Positions 33,155 through 45,243 of a stretch of DNA of 64,000 nt are shown here, piece by piece. Location of the stretch: the NCBI GenBank assembly GCA_013407085.1, contig JACCGJ010001875.1, positions 6,932 to 70,931 on the forward strand, given 5' to 3'. The stretch is from Atriophallophorus winterbourni (taxonomy: Eukaryota > Platyhelminthes > Trematoda > Plagiorchiida > Microphallidae). Every line of letters begins with the position of its first letter. Positions within the stretch are counted from its first letter, which is position 1. Under the pieces are notes generated by a model that saw only the letters and a list, made by a program, of their open reading frames with translations, ran no database searches and was not told the DNA's origin. A program made the translations under genes and the position numbers.

Positions 33155-33202
33155 ACCCTTGCAGTCTTGAGGCCGCAGGTTCGAGTCCCGGTGGCGAAAT
33201 TA
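33155..33202 (+). other. tRNA-like 3' half
   Basis: GCAGGTTCGAGTCCCGGTGG is a canonical B-box/T-arm sequence preceded by CAGTCTTGAGGCC, resembling a variable arm. No matching 5' half or acceptor partner is visible upstream, so this is at most a tRNA fragment or a tRNA-derived repeat end. Confidence 0.45.
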
Positions 33203-33209
33203 TTTTCTG

Positions 33210-35265
33210 TAAATTATTCGTCATCGGATTGAAGACACATCATTTCTTCCTCAGGAGATACCATCAACACGAATGCGGTGAGATAAAACGTACATTGCAT
33301 GAACCAGTTGGAGGTCATTCATCCGTTTATCTGGGTCTGTAACACTTTAAGCTTGAATATACCTTTTATGAAATATGGTGACCAAATACAATATTCAAAC
33401 AGTGGTTAAAAAATAGAAATACAATCGGAAAATTATGATTAAATTGATCAAAGGAGAATACCCGCATCATTTGTTAAATTGTAGCAGATTTATAATTTAA
33501 TTAAAAATCTAGAAAATAACATACATCTGTAAAAATTAGATATCGATGGGATAATAAAATTAGCAAAAATAATGAGCAAATTTTCGCAAAACGAGCTTCA
33601 ACAAAGGTCATATAACAGAATAAAACAAAATCTAATACGTCACTAATCCGCAATACTTTGAACAAAAACACAAACGAATCATTTAGCATTAACATATATT
33701 CATACTCTGAAATTGCGGTAGAATATATTATTCTTTTTGTTTGTTTGTTTAGGTTTCTTTTTCTTCAGAAACGAAATTTTAGGCGCTTGAACATAAAACA
33801 TTAGCTGACACTGGCCAGCCATTCAGATTATTATTTGCCGAACTGATTAGATATGAACAAGATTTGGTTGCGCCTTGTTGGGAGTAGTATTGACCTCGTG
33901 CCTGCCGTAATATCAGTGCCTTGTTCGCGAGGGTCTCGTACACACTTGTTCTTATTCTTCTTGAGAGAAGAAGATCACACCATTTTGAAACGACTGATAG
34001 TTTTCCAGCTCTATCAGATCAAAACTCGTTGAACCGTGTCATTGAAATTCAAACTCGTTCGCAGTTTACCGCTTGGATCGCGTGACTCCGATTCAACGCA
34101 TTAACTCCACCAGTAGCTATCGATCGTTAAACAACTGCATCGCCAAGTACACTGTCTCATCGCTCACTGGATTGTAACAATGACACGAAGGATGACCTCG
34201 AATATATGTTTTGGGAAATTGTTATGGAAAACTTGAGGAAACACTAAAAACGCTTTTGTTAGATACAATTTCCGACGCAATTCAACCCAAATAAAAGTTG
34301 CTCGAAAATGATAAGAAAAATACGCCAAAAAGCGCTCTTTAACTGAGTGTCTTGACTTATTATCCGTGTGTAATAAAGATGGACCTAGAGAACCCTGCTT
34401 AGCGTGATCCTCCGCTGATAAAAGGGTGAAAACTTTGTCTATGACTCCCCAGCTTTTATTTGCCACATCCAAGCAAACCAAAAAGCAACACTACTGTTCA
34501 TTTAGCTAAGACCGATATAGCTCTCTATGTAACGTGCAAAAACGTACCGAGTCAACAGGTGCATATGTTTTTAGTCAGACAAGCACACGAGCTCAATGAA
34601 TGGGCCAATCTACGTACACTCATGGGCTTCAAAGCATTAGTACCTTCTTCGGTGACGCACATTTCTCGGCATAAAAGCTTCCCACGCGAAACTGGCCTCG
34701 CTCATAAAGGGTGACATTGCGAACTAAATCATACATAGAAGAAGTCATACTCAATGCGTAACTACTCCGTTCTTGTCCCGGGTTGACCTGCGGAGTCCAA
34801 GGCGATATTTTTATGGTGGGACAAAAAAGGTCAATCTACTTGTCGAGACAAGTTTACTTTACGCATTATAATATTCCTCGGTGTTGATCCAACATCAGCT
34901 CCGAAACCGAAGCAAAATTATTTGAAGAAATGGTTGTAATTGCCAATGCCATTTGATCTCGTATTTACATTGTTTTAGACAAATTTAGTATAAATAAATC
35001 ATCTAAATACAATGGGCCCAGTCTTCCAAAGACCACTTTTCTATCGACCGACAAGGTTGCTACTATCAATGACAACTGAAAGTCGTATAGCGCAAAACTT
35101 CTACCAGACGTAAGACTAAGCGTGCCCAATAATGTTTCCTCACTTACACCAACAGAACAATCGCAGTCACCGTTTGAATGAAATCTGGTGACTAACAGTC
35201 AAAATGTTGCTCAAAAACTAAAAACATGCGATTTACGACGAGTCGGAGCATTAGCAACATTACGC
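33210..35265. other. No gene recognised
   Basis: Very AT-rich to 33720, then ordinary sequence. ORFs at 34164-34481 (minus) and 34460-34714 (plus) have no recognisable domain. The region 34740-35180 might be decayed ORF1 of the CR1 fragment that follows, but no motif remains. Confidence 0.45.
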
Positions 35266-35269
35266 AATC

Positions 35270-35470
35270 CTACGTTGTGTACAGTAAATAAGATCAATTA
35301 CATATATAAGAATGCACAGGTTTTACCTAAAAAATTTGGTGAACTATGTGACAATTTTGACAGAATTTTACCCGATTAGGTTGCAGTTACAGAGACTGAT
35401 ACTTAGGACTCGATTCCTTTGCGATCGTCTAAGATTTGGTGGTGGAGTAACTCAAGGTAATTCAAGGTTT
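35270..35470 (+). pseudogene. CR1-like endonuclease N-terminus
   Basis: YIYKNAQVLPKKFGELCDNF followed by VAVTETDT corresponds to LYTNAQSLPNKSAELTEI ... IAITETW of the copy at 14136-14705. Broken soon after the catalytic Glu motif. Confidence 0.65.
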
Positions 35471-35602
35471 TTAATTGTCTAAAAAGAAACAAGCTGAACG
35501 ACAACCATATGATGGTAAAAATTGAAATTTACGTGTATACACAAGATAGGGAATTAGAATAAGCAGTATATACGTGTTCGGGAAACGAATAATTCAGTAA
35601 AT

Positions 35603-35857
35603 ATTCGTCTAATTTCGTTTTAAATTCATGCAACCTAGTGAAGTAGCAACGATAGAAGGAAAAATGTCCCAAGTAGAACAGACACGGACAGAATAAAAAT
35701 ACCATCTATAGTTCGGGCAGGAATGGGGTACCACCAGCACATATTCATGAGTCCGATAATTTCTCGTATCCCTTCGCGTGAATAAGTCCTGTGAGGGATG
35801 GTTCGGAGTATGGAATGTTTTGTAAAATATGATGAGGTCTCCATTGATTCGTCGATT
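35603..35857 (-). mobile_element. CR1-like element 3' end, second copy
   Basis: Near-identical in order and spacing to 1-255 (both start ATTCGTCTAATTTCGTTTTA on the plus strand). Encodes the last RT residues (MNMCWWYPIPA) and the 3' UTR. A copy of an element end at 1 and at 35603 fixes the 3' boundary of this family at about that hexamer. Confidence 0.88.
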
Positions 35858-36141
35858 AGTAGATTTTCTACGCGTGTTGCTTTTTTAATGTAGTGTTAGT
35901 TTGAAGTGAGGTTTTTATACTGGAGCATTATTTTCCGAGACAGTTTGCGTTGGTGTAGGTGCATTACTTGGGTTGTTTTTCTCAACAAGGATGGGGTGCG
36001 TGGAAGGAGGCTAACGGAGTGCAGAATATCTCTTAGGCCGACTCCTCCAGATTCGACATTTGAAAGTTTTTTGCTTGTAAGAATGCCTGATCCTTTTGAG
36101 GTTGTAATACATTGATCTATAATGTCGGCTGCATTAGTTTC

Positions 36142-37005
36142 TCACATGCCAACTACTGATTGGCTTGGTGTTGTTACTATTGGACTTTTTGTTGCATATA
36201 TCTGTCCAATATGAAGTTTCGATCCGCATAGACTAATTTCTTGTGGCATTAGTCTGCGGCCATTTTCCCAAAGAGTTTTGACCGTGTTCAAAATATATTT
36301 ACGTAAGAACGTTATTTTAAGGGGCTTATGACCGATGTCCTTATAATCCGTAGATTTGGGGATGCGGAACGTGTCCGTCAGTGCTACATTCTGCAAGCCA
36401 AGTACATCACTGAGGAATCTCCATTGTAGCTCATCGTGTTTGCGCTGCATTGCTTTAGCAGTTGCTTCATCAGCTCCTGGGACCCCCAAAAGTATTAAAC
36501 TTCGATCATCCCTCTGCTTCGTTTGGTCTTGTTGCTAAGAGTTCCGGGCCCTTTCCCACCATGGTACATCAGCGAAGATCCTTGGAGTGGTCTCTGAACT
36601 CTCCCTACACAAGAGGAAAGCGGAAAGTAAGATGTTTTCAAGATCCCTTTCGGTGTTGACCGTGATTTTAAGCAGTCTTGGCTGGTCCCGATTGGAGGAA
36701 GTAGGTTTACGATTCAGTCGTATCAATGATAGTGGTTCAACTGGCTCCAAGTCCATGCTTCCGCACAACCTTCTCCATTTTTATTTATCATGATTTAGCC
36801 TGTACCTTAGTAAGGTGGCACTTGTTTCCTTCACGTTGGTGCATATCACGCTTAGTCCATGAAGCAAATGTACACAGTGTGCCTGCCGCTTTAGTTGGTA
36901 GCTCGACCTTTCAACTGCCTTAGATCGAATACCTATTGTGTCCACTTTGGGATTATTTCGCACTGTTACTTTTGGTTGTGAACCTGAGGGTTCTTGCTGC
37001 ACCTT
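36142..37005 (-). pseudogene. CR1-like ORF1 protein (RRM-type) remnant
   Basis: From 37002 leftward: KVTVRNNPKVDTIG, PLSLIRLNRKPTSSNRDQPR with LLKITVNTERDLENILLSAF (an RRM-like strand-helix pattern), RIFADVPWWERARNSQ, then LGVPGADEATAKAMQRKHDE, LQWRFLSDVLGLQNVALTD, TFRIPKSTDYKD and HKPLKITFLRKYILNTV. The second half repeats the RPLKI-x-F...N pattern of ORF1 RNA-binding domains. It acts as an RNA chaperone in related elements. Several frame changes. It sits directly on the 5' side of the CR1 3' end at 35603-35857, with no endonuclease or RT between. Confidence 0.6.
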
Positions 37006-37194
37006 CAGATGAGCAGGTGGTTTTGGCTCTGTGACGTTTTTCGGATCATGAAATTTCTAGACAGTCAGGACTTTAACAGTCCCATTTGTAAAATTTCGTC
37101 TTGATTAAAAGGACGCTCTTCACGACTCACCGGCATATGTGCAGCAGCAGAGCATTTAGGTTGAAGCCTACTTTCATCAACGTTTATCGCATTT

Positions 37195-37458
37195 TAACGT
37201 AATCAGTCATCTTGACCTCAGCCTTCCTGATACGATGTGGTGGTCAGTAATCCTATTCAACGGAGATAAATGTACAATCGGCATCGTGTACCGCTTACGA
37301 TCATCTAAGAGCTCATTTAATGATAAACTTATGGAACCGTTGCAATATTTACAAGCTGTTCGACTCCTCAATCTTTGATATTGGGCGACTTTAATTTAAC
37401 TCATTTGTTTGCAAAACGGCAACATTCCATAAATTCGTTCGAACATAAATTCAAGAAT
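37195..37458 (+). pseudogene. CR1-like endonuclease fragment
   Basis: LPDTMWWSVILFNGDKCTIG, IVYRLRSSKSSFNDKLMEPL then ILGDFNLTHLF: the GVVYRSPSS and GDFN blocks of the endonuclease in order. It is cut at 37458 where the tandem repeat begins. Confidence 0.75.
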
Positions 37459-38025
37459 GATGTGTTGCTCACATCCCTCAAAATTACACTCCACTACCAA
37501 TTTCTGGCTGTTTGCGGTCATCATGTAGAGAGAGTAAGATTAGGTTTAGTGAGACTTAAAATAGTGGATAAATGGTAAACTAGTGTAAACTTGAATGCCA
37601 TTGTTGCATAGGGTTCGTACAACGAATCACGATGTTCAAACACAGAATCACATAATGATTATTGGTCAAGCAAACAAGGCGCTTATGTATGACCAAAGTG
37701 ATGTGTTGCTCACATCCATCAAAATTACACTCCACAACGGTTTTCTGGCTGTTTGCCGTCATCAGGGGGATACTGTAAGAATAGGTTCAGTTACCCTTGA
37801 AACAAGGGTAAAATTGAATGCATAGGGATTGCATAGGTATCGAACAACGAACCGCGATGTTAAAACACCGAATCACATTGTGATTCGTGGTCAAGCACTC
37901 AAGGCGCTTATGGATTACCAAAGGGATGTGTTGCTCACATCCCCCAAAATTACACTCCAAAACCGGTTTCTGTATGTTTGCCGTCATCATGTGGAAACAC
38001 CAAGATTAGGTTCAGTGTACTAAAC
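37459..38025 (+). repeat. Tandem repeat, about 235-bp unit, two full and one partial copy
   Basis: Units start with GATGTGTTGCTCACATCC at 37459, 37700 and 37925 (spacing 241 and 225). Each carries AAAATTACACTCCA, TTTCTGGCTGTTTGC, GTCATCA, AAGATTAGGTT and AACGAATCACGATGTT-like blocks. Units differ by point changes and small indels, so the array is not recent. Related single copies lie at 56850-57070 and, weakly, at 10238-10335, both on the minus strand. Confidence 0.9.
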
Positions 38026-38029
38026 CGGT

Positions 38030-38455
38030 TTTTATAAATGATATAAGCCAAAAGTGATCAAATGTTCCAAACAACAAGCTATTAATTCAGTCAATGCTGA
38101 GAAGATAGACTGCCAAATTTTTGCGCGTGGTTCCACATTTTTGTCTCTTGTCTGTTAAAGAAAGGTGTCACCAGTCACCTTTGACGCGTCGGCGCTTAGA
38201 AAAAGTGTCCTTATATTGTCATTTAAAAGAACTTCAAGCGGATATCTGGAACGCACTGTTTCAAAAAACGACGGTATTATTCCACCACGCCTATTAAACG
38301 GAGCATTTTTCTGAAAGACTGTGGCAACGAATAGTTTACAATAGCATTTCATTTTGCTAGCATGGGTAAGATAACCTCAGAAATGATAGTGTGTCCCAGA
38401 AATTCGATTGAACGTTAGTTACACGTGATACCATATCGAATGAAATGTTGGAGAA
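38030..38455. other. No gene recognised
   Basis: Between the tandem repeat and the next endonuclease fragment; may include decayed 5' sequence of that element but no motif is legible. Confidence 0.45.
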
Positions 38456-38459
38456 CAAT

Positions 38460-40915
38460 GTGATAATGTTGTGCGTGTACTTTATTTAATGATCTTCCGT
38501 TCGTTTACGAAGACTACCTGTTTAAGTAGGGGCTTATATTGGCGTAAAAGGACAACGACTCACTTTACCACAATGGATGTCGTATATTATTCTCCACATA
38601 CTCAGGCAGATTCAATAATATTGCAGATCTGTCAGTGCGGTAGATCTTCAAAGTGCTTGGTTGTCGGTGATATCAATGCTAGTAACATTGATTGGGCTTC
38701 GCTAGAATACGGCGCTGAGTCATTCGAACAGGAATTATTAGACGCGTTTTTTGATATGGGCCTCGTGCAGCATGTTTCCAGAGAAGTACAGACTTGGTGT
38801 AAGGCAATTTTGAAATTGGTTTTCACTCCAACGCCGACCGATGTTACGTTGCTTCAGGTTAAAGCTTCTTTATGTCTAAGTGACAATGCCACTTGATGTT
38901 TTCTTTGGAAGCAGAACAGTGGTCAAGCATTAGACCCCATTCCGATAAGGAATTTTTGGAATGTGGACGCAGATAAGTTACGTGGTATTGCCACATCTCT
39001 CGATTGGTCTTTCGATCAATCAGCTTATGTTAAAGATTGTTTGATGGTGATCCGGAAAAATATGTGGAACGTTATTGAGTTTACTGTTCCGTTGTCAACG
39101 CGTTGACGTGAGGCGAAGGGTCCCCTTGGTTTGATAAGGAGCTTCGGAAACTTTAGTGGGTACGTCAAAGGCTGTGGTCATTAGTCGTGAGCCGAACATG
39201 TTAACGGTTGTAAAACGCAGCAAACCAATAATGTGCGATTGGTTGACGAGTCTACTTGTACATTAAACGGTTATACGCATACATATTTCGTAGCACAAAT
39301 GCGTTGCCATACATACCTCGTCTCATTAATTGTGGTGAAGTAGCAATGGATGAGAATGGTTGGAAAGCTAAAGAATTGATTAAGCAAATTTTCTCCGTGT
39401 GCAGTCTTGAAAACATTGATCCCCTTCTGTTGCGCAAAAGAGTGATCTTATTTTTGATCTTGATGTAAATGTCGAGACGTTTAGACTCGTGTTGAAACAC
39501 GTAGACCAACAATCCGCGCCATGTCCAGGCGTTATTCATTCTTTGATTTGACGAGTGCTCTCAGATGTCTTGTGCGATCCGCTATTTAAGTTGTTGAAAA
39601 TATCTGTAATATTAGGTGTTTTACACCATGAATAGAACATGGTATTGTAAAACAATTTTTCAGGGTGGAAACACTCGTTTTCACGCAAATTAGAATCCGG
39701 TCATATTGAATTCTGTGATCAAAAATGTTTCAGAGAATTCAATCCAGAGCGAAATAGAGAAATTTGCTTTAGGATATGGACATTGGTGTAAACAGAAACA
39801 TGGATCAGCCATAGTTCGCCCATATATAAATAACTTGCTACTTGCGTGAGAAGACTGGCGTGCTTTGACTGATTCTGGTCCGGCCATTAATGCTGTTTCT
39901 ATTGTTCGACCGTTCGCCCCACCTGCTGCTCCAAAAATTTGCTGGTTTGAGTATCAAAGACTATTTTATAAAGTGAATCAAGGCATTGATTCCATGGCGA
40001 TCAAAATTGCGGAGGTAAATGGCGTTTTGACTTCAGAGGTAATAGCGAGCTAAAGAGTGACACTAAGATCTGTTTTTGGCCCGTTGTTATTCAAGATCTT
40101 GATGAGCATTATTCCAGACGCGGTTACCATCGATTGCCGTTTATTCTCGGATGATCTATATCTGTGGGCCTCTGTCAGTTTTGACGATGGCAACGAGCAA
40201 CTGCAAAGATCAGTTGATGACTTAGTCGGATGGACAAATCGCATGTGACTGCCGATAAATGAGGACAAGTCAGTCGTCATGTGCATAGGCTTTGGTGACA
40301 CTGCAGAGGAATTGAATACTTTCTTGAAAGAAGGCCATTAGAGCGGTGACAGTCGAAAAAGACTGCGTGATTGTGGTTATGGATTCCTTGAAATCGGAGG
40401 TGGACACTTGATGGTATACAGTCAGCGCTACGGGGTTGCTCTGGGTTATTCGGCGTTCATTTGCAGTTCTTACTTAGCGTATGTTTCGAACGTTCTTCTC
40501 GGCACGTGTTCAATTTCCGGCTGAATATGTGTTACTCATTGCGTTCCCATATTCTAAAGGCGAATGTGATTCCTTGAAGAGAGTACTTAGGAGGGGCACT
40601 AAAATTATACATATTATGCGCTACCTCGCTTAGAAGGATGGACAGAGTTTGCTTTAACCCTACCCCCTAAAATGTCGAACAGAAAGGTTCTATCTGCTCC
40701 TTAATCGCCGCATCCTTCTCGATCAACATGATGACGATTTCTTCTGGTTTTTCATATCAGTAGGTGGAATGAAGTCTCATGGGCATGAAGTTAAGTTGAA
40801 AAAGCCTACAAGCCTGGATCTGAGTTAAGCAAGCACGATATCCACTCGGGTGGTTAACAGTTGGAACTCGCAACCAAACGAGCTCCTGTCACGACCATCA
40901 AAACGGCTATTCAAG
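38460..40915 (+). pseudogene. CR1-like element remnant (endonuclease to C-terminus)
   Basis: Order: LVVGDINASNIDWASLEYG (endonuclease Asp motif, with GDFN changed to GDIN), LDAFFDMGLVQHV, VFTPTPTDVTLLQVKASLCL, SDNAT (final SD-x motif, His lost), GPLWFDKELRKL linker, QSAPCPGVIHSLI, VNGVLTSEVIAS, FGPLLFKILM, LFSDDLYLWASVS (FADD changed to FSDD), LVGWTNRMxLPINEDKSVV, and a C-terminal VKLKKPTSLDLS ... RVVNSWNSQPNELL. Many frame changes. The RT segment upstream of VNGVL is hard to align. A different family from the minus-strand copies. Confidence 0.75.
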
Positions 40916-41400
40916 AACGCGTCGAATCAGCATTTGTGAGATGAATAAACTAAGGGATCGGTCGTAGTCGTCCAAAAATAAGTCTGCACTACACAAAATA
41001 CAACGAAAATGGAATGCAGTCACTAAAAGATCAAAGGAGTAAATGTCCAAAGAAAAATCCAGTGGAGTACAACGATAGCGAGATAATTCACACAGAAAAA
41101 TCCAAGAGATGGAATCCATGATGCAGAATGCGCTAAAATTTGGAGGATCTTCTAATCGCAATTCCCGGACAAAGCGATGAACACAAATTTCGCTACCATG
41201 AGAGAAGTCATAGTCCGAGTGATCTACATTATATTAGCCGTCAAATAGTTCATTTTACAAGCATTAATTCAAAAGAAAGACATAAGGCCATAAAACGACT
41301 AACTATAGTGGGTTAAACCGTTTATGTACGAAATACAAAGATGCAAAGTGAAAGTAGTTTACTACAATACTTCCAACCAGAGCGTTAGTTGGGCATTAAA
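40915..41400 (-). repeat. Left LTR of gypsy element A
   Basis: Direct-repeat partner of 44575-45540. The exact end is uncertain because similarity fades after about 41385. Confidence 0.65.
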
Positions 41401-41639
41401 AATGATAACATACGCTGGAAATTTTCATGAGGTCACATAGTCAGCAAGAAGTTTGGGCCAATGCAAATGTGTACCGGTTAGAGTTGGAACGGGGCTGGAG
41501 GGGGCTGGAGGATTGGAATGAGGATAACACGGTGGTTGTGATTAATGGATAATGACGATTGATCGTGGCGGCTTGGGATCAACGAAAGCTGGTTTCAGAT
41601 TATCAATAGAAACCGTGTCACGTCGACCATTTATATCCG

Positions 41640-43100
41640 AAACGAAGTACTTGGGTTAATGCTCAATAACCCATCGTTGTCCATGGTAGGATGGTTATAG
41701 TGGTTTGCAAACAGAATCACGTCGCACGAAAACAAAATCATGTGTATCGAGATAAGGTGATTTCGGTTGTGGCGGAAAATCCAACTTATACATAAACGAT
41801 CGCAAGCAAGTAATGTAATCTGACATAGAAGGTAAAGATTTGCAAGGCACAAAGATTTCACCGGGAAGACACAAGGTCGTTCTAAAAACTAACTCTGCTG
41901 CTGAGCATCGCAGGTCTTTAATGGATAGTAGAACGAATTCCCAGAACAATAAGTGGTAAATTCTCAGTACATCTATTACAATTTTCCTGACAAGCTAAAG
42001 AGTCTTTAAGCTGCTGGTTGAAACGTTTAACCAATCCATTTGAGTTAAGGTGGTGGGCGGCGGTTCGAATGAGCTGACAGACAAGACGTTGAGTCAAATC
42101 TCGGAACAATGTTGATTGAGACTGAGTGCCAAGGTCGGTTCTGATGATAGATGTTGTGAAAAAATTAGTAATCGAGTTTTCGACGAAGGCGTGTGCTACA
42201 CCCTCAGAACATGTGTCTTCGATCGAAACGGCAATCAGCAATCGAGTAAAGCGTCGACCGCATTTAGGATGAATGAATATCCATTCGATGATGGCATGGG
42301 ACCGACGAGGTCAAGATGCACGTGAGAGAATCCATTGTTTGGATGCATAAAATATGTCATGTGTGACAGTATGTCGAAATATTTTGTCTTTCGCCAAGAA
42401 ATGCAATGCTGGACAGAGGTTCGTATATCATTATTCATGAACGGCGATTCAAAAAGACCTGCGATAAGCCTCATGGTAGCGCACTTTTCTGGATGAACCA
42501 AAGAATGAAATTGATCGAAAATGCCACGTCGTAGAGAAGGAGGAACATATGGTCTATGTTTCCCTGACAAAATATCACACGTCAACAAGTTATCGGCGTT
42601 AGTTGACTCGATTTGGTGAAAATTCAAGGATCGACACTTAGAGAGACTTTGACGGTTAGCAAGAGGGAGAAATCGAATTGTGTCTGCAGAAGAAACAGAA
42701 ATGTCAGGTCATGATAAATAATCAGTTACCAAGTTCGCCTCTCCTTTGACGTAACGAATGTCAGTAGAGCATTAATAAATGTAATCCAAGTGTCAAATCT
42801 CGCGTGGCGAATGACGATCGAGTTTGGATTGCTGTGCAAACGTTAGCGTTTTGTGATCACTAAAAAAGATAAAGTCACGGCCTACCAATATGTGAAGAGA
42901 ATGCCGTATGACTAAATATATCGCAATTAATTCACGACGAAATTTGCTGTAGTGGGTTTGTGCCGAATTAAGTTTCCGCGGAACATGCCAATAGATGGAC
43001 TGTGTTCCTATGATGTTGTTGTAAAACAGCTCCCACGTTCGAAGGGAGGCATCGGTCGTCAATGATAAAGGAAAGGTCGGGTTGGGGTCAATGAAAGACA
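41640..43100 (-). pseudogene. RNase H and integrase remnants of gypsy element A
   Basis: 43062-42793: YSKFRRELIAIYLVIRHSLH and FFSDHKTLTFAQ (RNase H Glu and Asp motifs). 42627-42235: YVPPSLRRGIFDQFHSLVHP, FSHVHLDLVGPMPSSNGYSF (integrase first catalytic Asp). 42241-41918: IIRTDLGTQSQS (relatives have TDRGxQF; second Asp retained), AAHHLNSNGLVKRFNQQLKD, ENLPLIVLGIRSTIH. 41949-41695: AELVFRTTLCLPGEIF and the RRDSVCKPL end domain. Frame breaks separate each block, and the zinc-binding end is corrupted (the HHCC pattern is not fully legible). Confidence 0.8.
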
Positions 43101-43425
43101 GTTTGGTTGCACTGCAAAAAGACTTTTTGGACGAGGAAAAGCTTCAAGAGACTCTGGCTAAGGCTAAAGTGAAAGATTCGAAGAAAAATCGTAAATATGT
43201 TATACAGTGTATCTTTCTGGCACAGTTCGGTTGTTTAGTGCGTGGTAGTCACCACATGTCCTCCACTCATCTGAGGTCGTCTTGGGAACCATATGCAGTG
43301 GATACGACCAGGAGATGGATCAATAGCAAATGATTCCAGGCTCTAGTATATGCTCAATATCAGCTTTAGCAATTTTGAGTTTGGAAGGATGAAGGCGCCC
43401 AGATCTAAAAGAGACGGGTGGTTAG

Positions 43426-43935
43426 CTAGTAGCGATGTTGTGTTTCACAGAGTGGGTCACATTGTATGTCGGTCGTTAGGGGGTACATATTGAATGGGAA
43501 TTCATGCATATAACTAAATGTCGAGGTTTCTGGTGTGAAAGTCTTGATACCAGAAGAAATAGCTTTACTAGTGATGCCTGACACTTCCAAAGAAGTAGTC
43601 GTATCCATTAATCTCCGCTGTTTTACTTCGGAAGTTTAACCCAAGTGAGGGAAAAAGTCGATACTAATTATGGGGCAATTAACCTCAGAGATTATAAACA
43701 CCCATGGAAATTTGCGTCTCAGTCCTAAATTGAGGGTTAAAAGGCGTTGACCTATAGTGTTATTACTAGTGCCATTTGCCTCCTGAGGCGTGTAGGACGA
43801 CGGTTTTGAGGAACTGGATGCTTGAGGTGTGACGCTAATTTCAACGCCAGTATCGACTAAGAAACGTTGACCACTCGATTTGTCTGTAATGTAGAACAGG
43901 TGACTTTGGTTTGGCCGGCCTGTAGTCGCTGTTAT
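43426..43935 (-). pseudogene. Aspartic protease remnant of gypsy element A
   Basis: On the minus strand near 43890: [14 protein letters not shown], the DTG active-site motif, followed by NTIGQRLLTLNLGLRRKFPW and a terminal segment (43608-43426). It matches the intact-looking protease of element B ([15 protein letters not shown]). Stops interrupt the frame. Confidence 0.72.
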
Positions 43936-43939
43936 TGAC

Positions 43940-44530
43940 TGACTCTTGATTTTGATGGTTTTTGAACACGGGGAAATTCACTTTGAGGTTTTATCTCATA
44001 TCTCTGGTAATACCAGCATATGCGCTCAGATATTCTCGATGGTCAAGATTTAGATATTGAGTGTGGTCTGTTGGAAGATTTCGACAAAAACGAGTTTACC
44101 ACAAGAGTTTTTTTTATACCGAACATGGACAGTGCGAACTGATCGGTGCAGAGTCTACCATAATTTGGTGGGCATTCTTTTCTTCAAGCATTTTATCAGC
44201 CGCTTGTGCTAGTTTTTCTAATGATACGAAAGGAATCAAACCAGCAATCACTTGGCAAATGTCAGTTGGGAGCATCTTGTGCTAGGAAATACCAATTCGA
44301 TCTATTAATGCGGATTTAAGCTTTTTGTATGGCTTGTACTCAGGTAGAGCATAAATAAAATCACTGACCTCTTCATCTACATTGAGAGGCATTGAGAATA
44401 CATAATAGAATCATCCGTGATGTTATATATACGGAAAATCAGTTCTATTTGGCCGAACCATAGACGAAGATTAGAAGCATCTAAAGCCGATAAAGTGCGG
44501 GAAATATACTGTGATTGTTAGATGGGAGGA
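43940..44530 (-). pseudogene. Gag remnant of gypsy element A
   Basis: RTLSALDASNLRLWFGQIEL followed by IFRIYNITDDSIMYSQCLS on the minus strand (44500-44380). This fits the capsid start of gypsy Gag (P-x-LWFxQxE...F...I). Only this block is convincing. Confidence 0.55.
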
Positions 44531-44744
44531 AATTTAGTGATTGAAAAATCGCTCGTGATGGGGTATTAAGTGAGTAATCCAAAATATACCAAAAATGAAC
44601 AAATACGAATTTGCCGTAAAAAACGGTTGGTTGGGCTCACCAATTATGTAGAGGACCAAACATAAGTTTAAAGTACACAAAATACAACAAAATTGGAATA
44701 AAATCACTAAAAGACCATAAGAGCGAATGTCCAACGAATGATCA

Positions 44745-45243
44745 AATGATGTAGACTAGACTCCAGGAAAAACTTTTTTAGCCTCAGTGTGGTAAATTTC
44801 TGGAACCGGCTTCCAGAATAACTTATATCCTGTAGTTCGTCGCGAGTTCTAAGAATGGTTTAAACCGCATCTGAGGTAAGCTTTTTCCTGAATTCTCCAC
44901 CCAATTTCTAAACAAGATTAGGTAGTTTGCCATTTTTAGTGTTGACCGGTAAGTAAACAGATGCTAGAGTTCTGTTTTTTTCAATACACAACTCTTCTTC
45001 AGCTGACATCTCACCGTACTGGTGAAGAGAAATTTTTTTCAAGCATCATTCATAACGAGGTGCTTCCTGAATGCATCCCGGATAATCCCTCTGCGTCGCA
45101 ATCGCCGAGGATATCCAAATCACAATAAGAAAAAACGCTTTGGCAGTAGTGATTGATTCTCTGTGGCTTTCCACCGATAGAAATTCTGGACTCTAGATTG
45201 GCTCGTTAGCCACTTACTGTCCTGTGCAACTGAACTGAACTGA
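44745..45243 (+). mobile_element. CR1-like 3' end inserted in the LTR of element A
   Basis: Encodes SRKNFFSLSVVNFWNRLPE, the C-terminal signature of a CR1-type RT, then ~400 bp of 3' UTR. It ends in tandem ACTGA/GAACT units (CAACTGAACTGAACTGAACTG minus one base). LTR sequence is interrupted at 44744 and resumes at 45243 (GATAGCGAGATAATTC). Confidence 0.75.

Noticed and set aside
37375..38023. Three similar ORFs (DVLLTSxKITLHxxFLAVC) as a repeated protein family
   Set aside because: They are the same frame of the ~235-bp tandem unit, with stops in every unit; no evidence of coding selection.
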